A DNA stretch of 64,000 nt. Source: Pseudorhodoplanes sp. Its GTDB lineage: Bacteria > Pseudomonadota > Alphaproteobacteria > Rhizobiales > Xanthobacteraceae. Below the pieces are notes generated by a model. It was not told the origin of the DNA and searched no databases. It saw only the letters and a list, made by a program, of their open reading frames with translations. Each line of letters begins with the position of its first letter. Within the stretch, counting starts at the first letter, position 1. The stretch is from contig JALHOD010000002.1 of assembly GCA_022843165.1 (NCBI GenBank), forward strand, positions 1 through 64,000, read 5' to 3'. Shown one piece after another: positions 45,991 to 54,565 of the stretch. The position numbers and the translations under genes are program-made.

Positions 45991-46386
45991 ATGATCCCAA
46001 TGCTCAAGATCGTGCCCATTTACGCGGCATTTCTTGCCGCGATGTTTGTCGTCTTATCGATCCGCGTGATCGCGTTGCGACGATCCAAAAAACTGTCGCT
46101 TGGCTTTCAGGACGACGTTTCGCTGGAACGTCGCGTGCGCGTACAAGCCAATTTTTCCGAATATGTACCGCTCGCGTTACTGCTGTTGGCGTTCGTCGAA
46201 TTGCGCGGTTCACCGGCTTGGCTGCTTCACGCAATGGGTATTCTGCTGATCGCCGGCCGGTTGAGCCATGCTTACGGCGTCAGCCAGACCAATGAGAGCT
46301 TCATCTTTCGTGTGACCGGCATGGCCGTGACATTTACAGTTATCCTGATTACAATCATAGCAATCTTGGCGCAGGCTTTCTGGTAG
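45991..46386 (+). CDS. MAPEG-family membrane protein
   Basis: This 131-residue protein has four predicted transmembrane helices (IVPIYAAFLAAMFVVLSIRVIALRR first). It contains RVRVQANFSEYVPLALLLLAFVELRG, the glutathione-binding motif region of MAPEG proteins. Family members act as membrane glutathione transferases or peroxidases. It may detoxify reactive ring-fission intermediates; this is inference. It is co-directional with its neighbours. Confidence 0.85.
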   Translation: MIPMLKIVPIYAAFLAAMFVVLSIRVIALRRSKKLSLGFQDDVSLERRVRVQANFSEYVPLALLLLAFVELRGSPAWLLHAMGILLIAGRLSHAYGVSQTNESFIFRVTGMAVTFTVILITIIAILAQAFW

Positions 46387-46396
46387 GAAAGAGCTG

Positions 46397-47167
46397 GTGA
46401 GTTCTCTTCTCCCAATAATCCCATCCTTCCGCCTCGACGGAAAGCGCGCCCTAGTCACTGGTGCCGGACGCGGCATCGGACTGACCGCCGCTTCGGCTCT
46501 GGCGGAGGCCGGAGCCCATGTGACGCTTGCCGCGCGCACCACCGGGGAAATCGAGGAAGCCGCCGACGCGATCCGCAAGCGCGGCCAGCAGGCCGAAGCG
46601 TTGACCCTCGACGTCACTGACATCGAGATGACGCGCGCCGCCGTTGCCAAAGCCGCGCCATTTAATATCCTCGTCAACAATGCCGGCATGAATCGGCCCA
46701 AGATGCTGTCCGACGTCACAGTCGACGATTTCGACACCATCATGGGGCTCAACGTGCGCGCGGCTTTTTTCGTCGCGCAGGCTGTGGCGAAGCGCCTGCT
46801 GGACGCGAGGCTCCCCGGCTCGATCATCAACATCTCCTCGCAGATGGGCCATGTCGGCGCGGCGCGGCGCACCGTCTATTGCGCCTCCAAGCACGCGATG
46901 GAAGGCTTCACCAAGGCGATGGCGATCGAGCTTGCGCCGCACAACATCCGCGTCAATTCGTTGGGGCCTACCTTTCTTGAGACGCCGATGACGCGGCCGT
47001 TCTTCGAGAACAAGGCATTCAAGAACGAGGTGCTCTCGAAGATCAAGCTCGGCCGGCTCGGTCAACTGGAGGAACTGACCGGCGCCATCGTGTTCCTCGC
47101 CTCCGACGCCTCCTCGCTGATGACCGGCTCGGCGCTCATCCTCGACGGCGGCTGGACCGCGGAGTGA
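46397..47167 (+). CDS. SDR-family oxidoreductase
   Basis: This 256-residue classical short-chain dehydrogenase has NAD(P)-binding TGAGRGIGLTAASALAEAGAHV, the NNAGMN motif, active-site Ser in NISSQMG and the catalytic YCASK motif. It begins at GTG 46397 after AGGAAAGAG and ends overlapping the next start (GTGA). Typical substrates are gluconate, keto-acyl or dihydrodiol compounds; none can be chosen from sequence. Confidence 0.87.
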   Translation: MSSLLPIIPSFRLDGKRALVTGAGRGIGLTAASALAEAGAHVTLAARTTGEIEEAADAIRKRGQQAEALTLDVTDIEMTRAAVAKAAPFNILVNNAGMNRPKMLSDVTVDDFDTIMGLNVRAAFFVAQAVAKRLLDARLPGSIINISSQMGHVGAARRTVYCASKHAMEGFTKAMAIELAPHNIRVNSLGPTFLETPMTRPFFENKAFKNEVLSKIKLGRLGQLEELTGAIVFLASDASSLMTGSALILDGGWTAE

Positions 47168-47766
47168 CCGGAAAACACATGACGGACGACACATATAAAG
47201 ACCGGCAGAACCTCGAATTCTTCCAGTGGCCGGAACTGTCGAAGATTTTCCAGCAGCTCGCCGAGCTGGTGATGGTGTCGCCCAACAATTTGCCCAAGCG
47301 GCTGCGCGGCGAGATATTCACCATGGCGAGCATCGCGGGCGGCTGCCAGCATTGCCAGGCTCATGGCGCCTACACGCTCAATCTTCTGGGCGTCGATCCG
47401 GCGCGTATCCGCGACATCTGGGTGTTCGAACAGTCTCAGACATTCAGGGAGGCCGAAAAGGCCGCGCTGCGGCTCGCGCGCGACGGCGCGAGCGTGCCCA
47501 ACATGGTCGAGCCGACGCATTTCTCCGATCTTCGCAAGCACTATTCCGACCGGCAGCTAGTAGAGATGCTCGCAGTCATCAGCCTGGCCGGCTGGTTCAA
47601 CCGCTGGAATAACTCGATCGCGACCGTGACTGATCAGGAATCCGTGGATTGGGCACAGGACCATCTAAAGGATGTCGGCTGGACGCTCGGCAAACATGCA
47701 GGCGAAGCGCACGAAAAGCGCCGCAAACATCCCCGTTCGGGCGAAAAGGACGGGATCGAGTATTGA
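47164..47766 (+). CDS. carboxymuconolactone decarboxylase/AhpD-like protein
   Basis: This encodes 200 residues, starting at GTG 47164 or more likely ATG 47179. The AhpD-like core shows ASIAGGCQHCQAHGAYTLNLLG, with a redox-type CxxC and nearby His, and ends in a Lys-rich tail. CMD-family proteins are either decarboxylases or thiol peroxidase partners. The CxxC favours the AhpD-like type. It is translationally coupled with the SDR gene. Confidence 0.8.
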   Translation: MTGKHMTDDTYKDRQNLEFFQWPELSKIFQQLAELVMVSPNNLPKRLRGEIFTMASIAGGCQHCQAHGAYTLNLLGVDPARIRDIWVFEQSQTFREAEKAALRLARDGASVPNMVEPTHFSDLRKHYSDRQLVEMLAVISLAGWFNRWNNSIATVTDQESVDWAQDHLKDVGWTLGKHAGEAHEKRRKHPRSGEKDGIEY

Positions 47767-47806
47767 CCCCGTTATTGCCGGATCAAGTTCCCCGGTGACG
47801 CGAAAG

Positions 47807-48793
47807 TCATGTGCCAAGCGCGAACACTTCCATGTTGATGCAGTTCGGCGGACGCCGGCCTTCGACAATGGCGTGGATGTTGTCGACCACGATGTGCGCC
47901 ATGGATTCGCGCAGTTCGAACACCGCGCTGCCGAGATGCGGCGTCAGCACCACATTGTCCATCTTCAACAAAGCCGACTCGATCTTGGGCTCGTTCTCAT
48001 AGACGTCGAGACCGGCACCTGCGATGCGACCCTCCTCCAGCGCCCGCGCCAGAGCCGGCTCGTCGATCACCGGCCCGCGCGAGGTGTTGATAATATAGGC
48101 GGTGCGCTTCATCAGCGCGAATTGCCGCGTGCTCATCATGTGACGGGTTTCGTTGTTGAGCGCGGCATGCATCGACACAAAATCGGATTCCCCGAGCAGC
48201 CGATCCAAATCGGTATAGATCACGCCGAGCTTCTGCTCCTCGCTCTCCGGCATACGACGCGGATCGGTGTAAAGGATCCGCATGCCGAATCCGGCCGCGC
48301 GGCGCGCCATCGCCTGTCCGATGCGGCCGCCGCCGACAAGGCCCAGCGTTTTTCCGGTCACACCGGTACCAGCAAGATGATTGGATTGCGAACCGGGAAA
48401 GGCGCCGGCCCGCACCAGCTTGTCGCCTTCCACCAGCCGCCGCGCGACCGCCAGCAGCAGGCCGAACGCAATGTCCGCGGTAGCATCGGTGACCACAGCG
48501 GGAATGTTGGTGACCGGAATTTTCCGCGCAGTCGCTTCCGCGACGTCGATACCGTCGGGCGTGATGGTCATCGACGTCACCGCCTTCAGGTTGGGATTGG
48601 CGGCCAGCACGTCACGATCGACCTTGTCATGCAGCAAGGATAGCAGGATGTCGTTGCGCGCGACACCCTGGATCAGTTTCGGCTTGGCCAGGATGCGGCT
48701 GGAATCCTGGTTGATCTCAACGTCGGCGATTTCACGCAGCCGCACTAAGGCACTTTCCGCGATCGGCTGCGTCACGAACACTTTCGGCCGCAT
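47807..48793 (-). CDS. D-2-hydroxyacid dehydrogenase (glyoxylate/hydroxypyruvate reductase type)
   Basis: This 328-residue protein starts MRPKVFVTQPI after a GAGGGGAA ribosome-binding site. The NAD(P) motif is LGLVGGGRIGQAMARRAAG. The catalytic residues are Arg in NTSRGPVIDE, Glu in VYENEPK, and His in TPHLGSAV. The set matches the GRHPR/glycerate-dehydrogenase group. It faces the plus-strand genes and is probably separately transcribed. A role in recycling glyoxylate or a hydroxyacid intermediate is inferred. Confidence 0.85.
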   Translation of the reverse strand: MRPKVFVTQPIAESALVRLREIADVEINQDSSRILAKPKLIQGVARNDILLSLLHDKVDRDVLAANPNLKAVTSMTITPDGIDVAEATARKIPVTNIPAVVTDATADIAFGLLLAVARRLVEGDKLVRAGAFPGSQSNHLAGTGVTGKTLGLVGGGRIGQAMARRAAGFGMRILYTDPRRMPESEEQKLGVIYTDLDRLLGESDFVSMHAALNNETRHMMSTRQFALMKRTAYIINTSRGPVIDEPALARALEEGRIAGAGLDVYENEPKIESALLKMDNVVLTPHLGSAVFELRESMAHIVVDNIHAIVEGRRPPNCINMEVFALGT

Positions 48794-48897
48794 CAAATTC
48801 CCCTCGAACATACGGCAGGTCTATCGCCCGCCGTGCGAACCAATATAGTAACGTCCAATCCCGGCCAAGACGGGCAAAACTAATGGGGGGCATAAGA

Positions 48898-49809
48898 ATG
48901 GCTCAAGGGCAGAAGGGCAGCGTCGGTATCATCGGACTTGGCATCATGGGCGGCGCCTTCGCCAAGCATCTGGCCGCGGCCGGGTGGAAAGTCTGGGGCT
49001 ATGACACCGATTCCGCGCGCTGCAAGGCGATGGCGAGGCTCGGCGTGCAGATTGTTGACGATGTGAAAAGTCTTGCGGCCGCCTCCCCTGTCATCCTGAC
49101 GAGCCTGCCCCATCCCGACGCGCTGGCGGCCGCCGCAGACGCCATCGCCGCCTCCCATATTCCGCCGCGGGTGATCGCCGAATGCAGCACCTTCCGGATT
49201 GAGGACAAGCAGAGCGCGGAGAAAATCCTGCGCAAGGCCGGGCATACGATGCTCGATTGCCCGGTCAGCGGCACCGGCGCGCAGGCAGCGGTAAAAGATT
49301 TGCTGGTTTATGCCAGCGGGGACAGCGCGGCGATCCGCAAATTGCGACCGCTATTTGCGGACTTCGCCCGTCAGACCCACGATCTCGGCGCATTCGGCAA
49401 TGGCAGCAAGATGAAATATGTCGCCAATCTCTTGGTGGCGATCCACAACGTGGCGGCCGCCGAGGCCATGGTGTTGGGCATGAAGGCCGGGCTCGATCCG
49501 AAACAGATTTTCCAGTTCGCGACCGGCGGCGCCGGCAATTCCCGCATGTTCGAGGTGCGCGGACCGATGATGGTAAGAGGCGATTACACGGACGCAACGA
49601 TGAAGAACTACGTCTGGCAGAAGGACATGGCGGTGATCGGGGAATTCGCCGCCAAGCTCGGCGTGCCGACGCCGCTGTTCAGCGCGACACTGCCTGTCTA
49701 TGCCTCGGCGATGTCGACCGGCTATGCCGAGCAGGATACCGGCGCGGTGTGCGGCGTGCTGGAGAAGATGGCGGGTCTGAAACGCAAGCGCGCAAAGAAG
49801 AAAAAATAG
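48898..49809 (+). CDS. 3-hydroxyisobutyrate dehydrogenase-family oxidoreductase
   Basis: This 303-residue beta-hydroxyacid dehydrogenase starts MAQGQKGSVGIIGLGIMGG; the Rossmann motif is GLGIMGGAF. The substrate loop is DCPVSGTGAQAAVKD, and the catalytic Lys is in GSKMKYVANLLVAIHNVAA. GARP-type (tartronate semialdehyde) or hydroxyisobutyrate specificity cannot be separated. A very Lys-rich C-terminus (KRKRAKKKK) is unusual. It converges with the flavin hydroxylase gene 3 bp away. Confidence 0.87.
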   Translation: MAQGQKGSVGIIGLGIMGGAFAKHLAAAGWKVWGYDTDSARCKAMARLGVQIVDDVKSLAAASPVILTSLPHPDALAAAADAIAASHIPPRVIAECSTFRIEDKQSAEKILRKAGHTMLDCPVSGTGAQAAVKDLLVYASGDSAAIRKLRPLFADFARQTHDLGAFGNGSKMKYVANLLVAIHNVAAAEAMVLGMKAGLDPKQIFQFATGGAGNSRMFEVRGPMMVRGDYTDATMKNYVWQKDMAVIGEFAAKLGVPTPLFSATLPVYASAMSTGYAEQDTGAVCGVLEKMAGLKRKRAKKKK

Positions 49810-49812
49810 TGC

Positions 49813-51051
49813 TCACGCCTGCAGGAAATCCAAAGTGGCGGTCTCGATCATCACCGCCTCCGGAATGCTGTGACGCGCCGACGAGGACCGCTCCTCGTCG
49901 GTCAATTGTCCGGCCTGCAGATAGGCGCCCAGATGCCGGGCGCGCTGGATGATACGGCCGCCGACGCACAGGCGGGATTCTTCAAATCGTAGCAAGGCCC
50001 GTTCCACATCGTCGGATTGCTGCAGCGCCGTGACCAGTTCCCGCGCATCCTCGGCCGCCTTGGTGACGCCGGCCCCGACATGCGGGCGCGCGACAAAGGC
50101 CGCATCGCCGATGAGCGCGACACGGCCGAACGCCATGCGCGGCGATTCCAGATCGTAGATCGGCTGAAGGATCGGCTGCGTCGCCAGATTCACGATCTCC
50201 ACGAATTGCGGGGCCAGCAGACGCCGGGCGGCCGAACGCATGTCCTCCAGGCACTTCCGGCGGATCAGCGGTGGCGGGATCGAGATCGCATGCATGGTCC
50301 CGTCTTCATCCGTGAGCAGGTCGACAAGTTCGGTCGCCTCGTCTGCCGGTCGATACCAGACCATATTATAGCGCAGATGGCCGGGGCGCAGGTCGTTGTC
50401 GGGTCCGGCGACCGGATAGCCCAGCATCTGCTCGCCCGGCGGCAGGCAGAACGCCATATAAGGAAAAATATCGCGATGCGTCGCCGACGATATGTCGCTC
50501 TCGGCAATCAGTGCGCGCCAGGCGACATATCCCGCATAACGCGGCGTGCTATCCGGCAGGCATTGCTGGCGGACCGTGGACCGCAAACCGTCGGCGCCGA
50601 TCAGCAAATCCACTTCGGCGCGGCTGCCGTCGGTGAAATGCGCCGTGACCGATGCGCCGGTGTCCTCGAAGGAGCGCAGCGTCTTGCCACGATGATAATG
50701 CTGTGGCGGAAAGGCATCGCGCAGAAATCGATAGACCCGCTCCCACGCGGTCATGACTTGCGGGCATTCGCCTTCGAGGATCATGCGGCCGGCAGCGTCG
50801 AACACACGGCGCCTCTCGACCCGGACCCCAAGGTCGCGCGGAATCAGCGCGAGCGATTCCAGCGCCGCAATCAATTCGGGCTGGGCCACGATGCCGGCGC
50901 CGCGGCCGGACAGTTCGCCCTCCACGCGCTCGAAGACATCGACCTCCCAGCCGGCTTTACGCAGCATTAACGCTGCAAACAGGCCGCTCATGGAGCCGCC
51001 GATCACCAGTGCGCGCCCACCATGCGGGACATTTGTGGAGTTTCGTGACAT
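49813..51051 (-). CDS. FAD-dependent aromatic hydroxylase (2,6-dihydroxypyridine hydroxylase-like)
   Basis: This 412-residue class A flavoprotein monooxygenase carries the N-terminal FAD-binding ALVIGGSMSGLFAALMLRKAGWEVDVFER. It then has SGRGAGIVAQPELIAAL, which I recall from the 2,6-dihydroxypyridine 3-monooxygenase group. The second FAD motif VALIGDAAFVARPHVGAGVTKAAEDA binds the pyrophosphate. It would hydroxylate an electron-rich hydroxy-ring next to an existing hydroxyl. It is divergent from the small cupin-like gene, with an AT-rich inverted repeat between. Confidence 0.87.
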   Translation of the reverse strand: MSRNSTNVPHGGRALVIGGSMSGLFAALMLRKAGWEVDVFERVEGELSGRGAGIVAQPELIAALESLALIPRDLGVRVERRRVFDAAGRMILEGECPQVMTAWERVYRFLRDAFPPQHYHRGKTLRSFEDTGASVTAHFTDGSRAEVDLLIGADGLRSTVRQQCLPDSTPRYAGYVAWRALIAESDISSATHRDIFPYMAFCLPPGEQMLGYPVAGPDNDLRPGHLRYNMVWYRPADEATELVDLLTDEDGTMHAISIPPPLIRRKCLEDMRSAARRLLAPQFVEIVNLATQPILQPIYDLESPRMAFGRVALIGDAAFVARPHVGAGVTKAAEDARELVTALQQSDDVERALLRFEESRLCVGGRIIQRARHLGAYLQAGQLTDEERSSSARHSIPEAVMIETATLDFLQA

Positions 51052-51072
51052 TTGGTGTTGGCCTCGGACCTG

Positions 51073-51088
51073 CTATATATTTTTATAG
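51073..51088. promoter_or_regulatory. AT-rich inverted repeat between divergent genes
   Basis: CTATA-TATTTT-TATAG lies in the 57-bp gap between the flavin hydroxylase start (51051) and the cupin-like start (51109). It doubles as a likely -10 region in both directions and as a candidate operator. Confidence 0.45.
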
Positions 51089-51108
51089 GACGCTTTGGAG
51101 GACATACC

Positions 51109-51552
51109 ATGGCACTCACCATGATGGATAAACAGGCCCTGACCACCAACCGCTCGGCCTGGTCGCCTGAACTCACCGCGGAACTCGAACGGGAACGCAA
51201 CAATCCCAATCCCTGCGTCGGCTCGCATCTGCTGTCGGAAAACGAGCGCACACGCGTCTGGATGATCCGGCTGCAGCCAGGCGAACGCTTCGGCTTCCAT
51301 CGCCATGTGCTGGACTATTTCTGGACCTCGGTCTCGGGCGGACGCGCGCGCCAGCATGTGCACGACGGCACGACGGTCGAATATACCTACCAGCCGGGCG
51401 AGACCCGTCATGAGAGCTACGGCCCGGGCGAAAGCAAGGTCCACGACCTCGAGAATATCGGCGACAAGGAAATGGTCTTCATGACCGTTGAGTTCCTCAG
51501 CAGCGCCAACAAGCCGTTGCCGCTGCCGGAGAGCGTGCGCAAGGCTGCCTAA
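51109..51552 (+). CDS. cupin-like small protein
   Basis: This 147-residue beta-rich protein (MALTMMDKQALTTNR) has a GGAGG ribosome-binding site. The central part fits one cupin barrel: LQPGERFGFHRHVLDYFWTSVSGGRARQHV, then PGETRHESYGPGESKVHDLENIGDKEMVFMTVEF. The HRH...H arrangement could bind metal. It is divergent from the flavin hydroxylase and may share its control, perhaps acting on the hydroxylated product. It ends in a terminator. Confidence 0.78.
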   Translation: MALTMMDKQALTTNRSAWSPELTAELERERNNPNPCVGSHLLSENERTRVWMIRLQPGERFGFHRHVLDYFWTSVSGGRARQHVHDGTTVEYTYQPGETRHESYGPGESKVHDLENIGDKEMVFMTVEFLSSANKPLPLPESVRKAA

Positions 51553-51576
51553 TCTATGCGGCGTTGTCTCGGATGC

Positions 51577-51608
51577 AAAACCGCCGGCCGCACCGGCGGT
51601 TTTTCTTT
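51577..51608 (+). terminator. Rho-independent terminator
   Basis: AAAACCGCCGG-CCGCA-CCGGCGGTTTTTCTTTT gives an 8-bp GC stem plus a U tract, 24 bp after the cupin-like stop. Its symmetric A tract could also act in the other direction. Confidence 0.85.
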
Positions 51609-51918
51609 TCAAGTTAGACACGGCGGCCCACACAGTGGGCAAGACAACCTCGCAGGCCAGACACATCTGAAATCCGCTCCTCAAATGGACTAGCCAACCG
51701 GTTCAGCTTCCTGCAAACTGCTCTTAACAACAGGACGCGCCGTGCCCGGACGGCCCCGGCGACGGCCTGAGACGACAAACCACAAGAAGACGCAATAAGC
51801 GTCATCAGGGGGGATAATGACGGCCTGCTTCGGCACGACATGTTTGATGCGATCAATAGCCGACGCGCCTTCTGCGCGCGCGCTGACGCGCCAGCATTAA
51901 GACGCCCGAGGAACCGGC
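51609..51918. other. leader region before the Liv operon
   Basis: No gene is supported in these 310 bp. A hairpin (CGTCAT-CAGGGGGGAT-AATGACG) sits at about 51805-51827. No substrate-binding-protein gene lies here, although that is where livK/livJ would be expected. Confidence 0.45.
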
Positions 51919-52794
51919 ATGGACTTCCCTTTCGAGCTTCTTCTCAACGCTTTGATCGCCGGCCTTCTGCTCGGCGGCTTCTACGCCGCGGTGACGGTGG
52001 GCATCTCAATTTCGTTCGGCATTCTCGACATCGTGAATATCGCGCATCCGGCCTTCATCATCCTCGGCTCGTATATCGCCTATATCGTGAACCAGCGCCT
52101 CGGCCTGGACCCGATCCTGACCGCCGTCATCGTGCTGCCGGTCTTCTACATGCTCGGATCGGCGGTCTATCAGGTCTATTATCTCTCGTTCGAGAAGCGC
52201 GGACAGGAAGCGTTGCGCGGGTTGGCCTTCTTCTTCGGATTGCTGTTTGTCACCGAAGTGCTGCTGATTCTGGTGTTCGGCGTCGACTACCGGTACGTGC
52301 AGGCCGCTTACATCGAAAAGACCCTGCGGTTCGGATTTTTCGACCTGCCGCTGCGGATGCTCGTCCCGTTTCTGGTGTCCGCCGTTCTGCTGGCCGGTTT
52401 GCAGATTTTCCTGAGCAAGACCTTCACCGGACGCGCGATCATGGCGGTGGCACAGGACCAGCTGGCGCTGTCGCTGATGGCGGCTGACCCGATCCGCATC
52501 AAACGCATCGCCTTCGCCATCTCGATCGCGACGGCGGCAATCGCCGGAGCGCTGCTGATCATCATCCAGCCGGTCGAACCTTCGGTCGGGCGTGAGTATA
52601 TCGGCCGCGTGTTCGCGATCTGCGTGCTGGGCGGCATGGGCAGCCTGCCCGGAACAGTGATCGCGGCGCTGCTGCTCGGCATCGTCGAAAGCATCACATC
52701 GACATTTTACGGCCCGTCCTGGGCACCGGCGGTGGCCTTCGGCTTCCTGCTGCTGACGCTGGCGGTGCGGCCGGCGGGATTGCTGGGGCGGTAA
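51919..52794 (+). CDS. livH: branched-chain-amino-acid-type ABC permease (LivH)
   Basis: This 291-residue inner-membrane permease of the HAAT family has about eight hydrophobic helices, starting LLLNALIAGLLLGGFYAAVTVGISISFGILDIVNIAHPAF. The cytoplasmic coupling loop reads GRAIMAVAQDQLALSLMAADP. In catabolic clusters, Liv-type systems often import aromatic or carboxylate substrates rather than leucine. It is the first gene of a tightly packed operon livH-livM-livG-livF. Confidence 0.9.
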   Translation: MDFPFELLLNALIAGLLLGGFYAAVTVGISISFGILDIVNIAHPAFIILGSYIAYIVNQRLGLDPILTAVIVLPVFYMLGSAVYQVYYLSFEKRGQEALRGLAFFFGLLFVTEVLLILVFGVDYRYVQAAYIEKTLRFGFFDLPLRMLVPFLVSAVLLAGLQIFLSKTFTGRAIMAVAQDQLALSLMAADPIRIKRIAFAISIATAAIAGALLIIIQPVEPSVGREYIGRVFAICVLGGMGSLPGTVIAALLLGIVESITSTFYGPSWAPAVAFGFLLLTLAVRPAGLLGR

Positions 52795-52796
52795 CC

Positions 52797-53834
52797 GTGC
52801 GAAACTGGCAATTTTTCCTCGCAGCGCTGGCCGTCAGCGGTCTCGCCTATTTGGGTACCCGCCTGATCGGCAACGATTACGTCTACTTCGCCGGCTATGT
52901 CGTGCTGCAATTCGTGGTGCTCGCCACCGCTTGGAATATTCTCGGCGGTTATTGCGGCTATGTGAATTTCGGCTCGGCGGCCTTCTTCGCCATCGGCGCT
53001 TATTCGACCGTGGCACTGCACAAATTTCCGCAGCTCAGCGCGAGATATCTGCCGGAGACGCTGAACTCCGTAGTGGAGTTCATTTTCCCGTTGTCGATAC
53101 CGGTGATGATCGTGATCGGCGGCGCGATTGCCGGACTTGTGGGTCTCGGCACCGGTTATCTGACCTTGCGCCTGCGCGGGGTGTTTTTTGCCATTGCCAC
53201 GCTGGCGCTCGCCGTGGTGTTGCAGACCCTGATCGTGAACTGGGACTATGTCGGCGGGTCGCGCGGCGCCTATATCATCCGCCCAAACACCACGCCGTAT
53301 TTCGACATCAACTATATCGAATATCTCTTTATCATCATGCTGCTGCTCGCAGTCATCGCGATTACCGTGGCGCGCAGCATCGAGCGCTCGCAGCTCGGCT
53401 ATGGCTTCGCCACCATCCGCGACGACGAACTGGCGGCCGAGGCCACCGGCGTCCCGACCTTGCGGCTGAAACTCATCGCAACCACCCTGAGCGGCGCGTT
53501 CATGGGCATGGCGGGGGCACCCTTCCCGTTCTATATCGGCTATCTCGAACCCTCGTCCGCCTTCGGACTGGCTTACGCGGTGAATGCGATCGCCATGCCG
53601 ATGATCGGCGGCACCACCAGCTGGGTCGGGCCGCTGCTCGGCGCCATTCTGCTGGGGACCCTGCAGCAGGTCGCTTCCGTAACGATATCTTCGGCCGTCA
53701 GCCTCCTGATCGTCGGCCTGCTGCTGGTATTCTTCGTCATCATTGCGCCGAACGGCATTATCGGACTGTGGCAGGATTATTTCCCGCGCAAAGAAGCCCC
53801 AGCCCGCGAGAACAGCAAGGCGGAGGCCACATGA
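52797..53834 (+). CDS. livM: branched-chain-amino-acid-type ABC permease (LivM)
   Basis: This 345-residue permease partners LivH. It includes VLATAWNILGGYCGYVNFGSAAFFAIGAYS, the typical LivM N-terminal block, and the coupling helix GYGFATIRDDELAAEATGVPTLRLK. It has nine or more transmembrane helices. GTG start 52797 is 2 bp after the livH stop. Its stop overlaps the livG start (ATGA). Confidence 0.9.
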   Translation: MRNWQFFLAALAVSGLAYLGTRLIGNDYVYFAGYVVLQFVVLATAWNILGGYCGYVNFGSAAFFAIGAYSTVALHKFPQLSARYLPETLNSVVEFIFPLSIPVMIVIGGAIAGLVGLGTGYLTLRLRGVFFAIATLALAVVLQTLIVNWDYVGGSRGAYIIRPNTTPYFDINYIEYLFIIMLLLAVIAITVARSIERSQLGYGFATIRDDELAAEATGVPTLRLKLIATTLSGAFMGMAGAPFPFYIGYLEPSSAFGLAYAVNAIAMPMIGGTTSWVGPLLGAILLGTLQQVASVTISSAVSLLIVGLLLVFFVIIAPNGIIGLWQDYFPRKEAPARENSKAEAT

Positions 53835-54565
53835 CCGATCCGCTCCTGCAGGTGGAAAATCTCGGCAAGCGCTTCGGCGGCTTTGTCGCGCTCGACGGCA
53901 TCAACCTGGACGTCGCCAATGGCGAGCGGCTAGGTCTGATCGGCCCCAACGGCTCGGGCAAAAGCACGCTGGTCAATTGCCTGTGTGGCACCCTGCACAA
54001 TGAAACCGGCGCCGTGCGTTTCAACGGCACGCCGGTGAACGGACTTCTGGCGCATCAACGCACCCATCTCGGCATGGCCCGCAGCTTCCAGCTGCCGCGC
54101 CCTTTCCACACCCTGACGGTGGCGGAAAATCTCCGCGTCCCCCTGCTCTATACCGTGAACGCGCGCCCCGACACGTCGCTATCCGAAAGCGAGATCGAGG
54201 ACCGCTGCCACGAATTTCTGCGTCTGGTGTCGCTGGAACACAAGGCGCGCAAAATGCCGCGCGATCTCACTCAAGTGGAGATGCGCAAGCTGGAACTGGC
54301 GCGCGCCATGGCCGCCGATCCAAAACTGCTAATCGCCGACGAGTCGATGGCCGGACTGTCGCAATCCGAGGTCAAGGACATCGTCGCGCTGCTGATTCGG
54401 CTCAACGAGCGCGGAATCACAATCATCCTGATCGAGCACATCATGTCGGCGGTGATGAGTTTCTCGCAGCGTCTGGTGGTGCTGGTGTCCGGCAAGAAGA
54501 TCGCCGACGGCAATCCGGACGACGTTATCCGCGATCCCGAGGTCGAGAGGGCGTATCTTGGGTAA
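53831..54565 (+). CDS. livG: Liv-type ABC ATPase (LivG) with unusual signature
   Basis: This 244-residue ATPase has Walker A GPNGSGKSTLVN and Q-loop region MARSFQLPRPF. The signature motif usually reads LSYGQQR(K/R)LE(I/L)ARA in LivG. Here it is DLTQVEMRKLELARA, lacking the Ser-Gly pair. Walker B reads LLIADESMAGL, with Ser replacing the Pro of DEP. The H-loop His is in ILIEHIMSAVM. It may still work in a heterodimer where the paired LivF supplies the intact site. Confidence 0.87.
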   Translation: MTDPLLQVENLGKRFGGFVALDGINLDVANGERLGLIGPNGSGKSTLVNCLCGTLHNETGAVRFNGTPVNGLLAHQRTHLGMARSFQLPRPFHTLTVAENLRVPLLYTVNARPDTSLSESEIEDRCHEFLRLVSLEHKARKMPRDLTQVEMRKLELARAMAADPKLLIADESMAGLSQSEVKDIVALLIRLNERGITIILIEHIMSAVMSFSQRLVVLVSGKKIADGNPDDVIRDPEVERAYLG

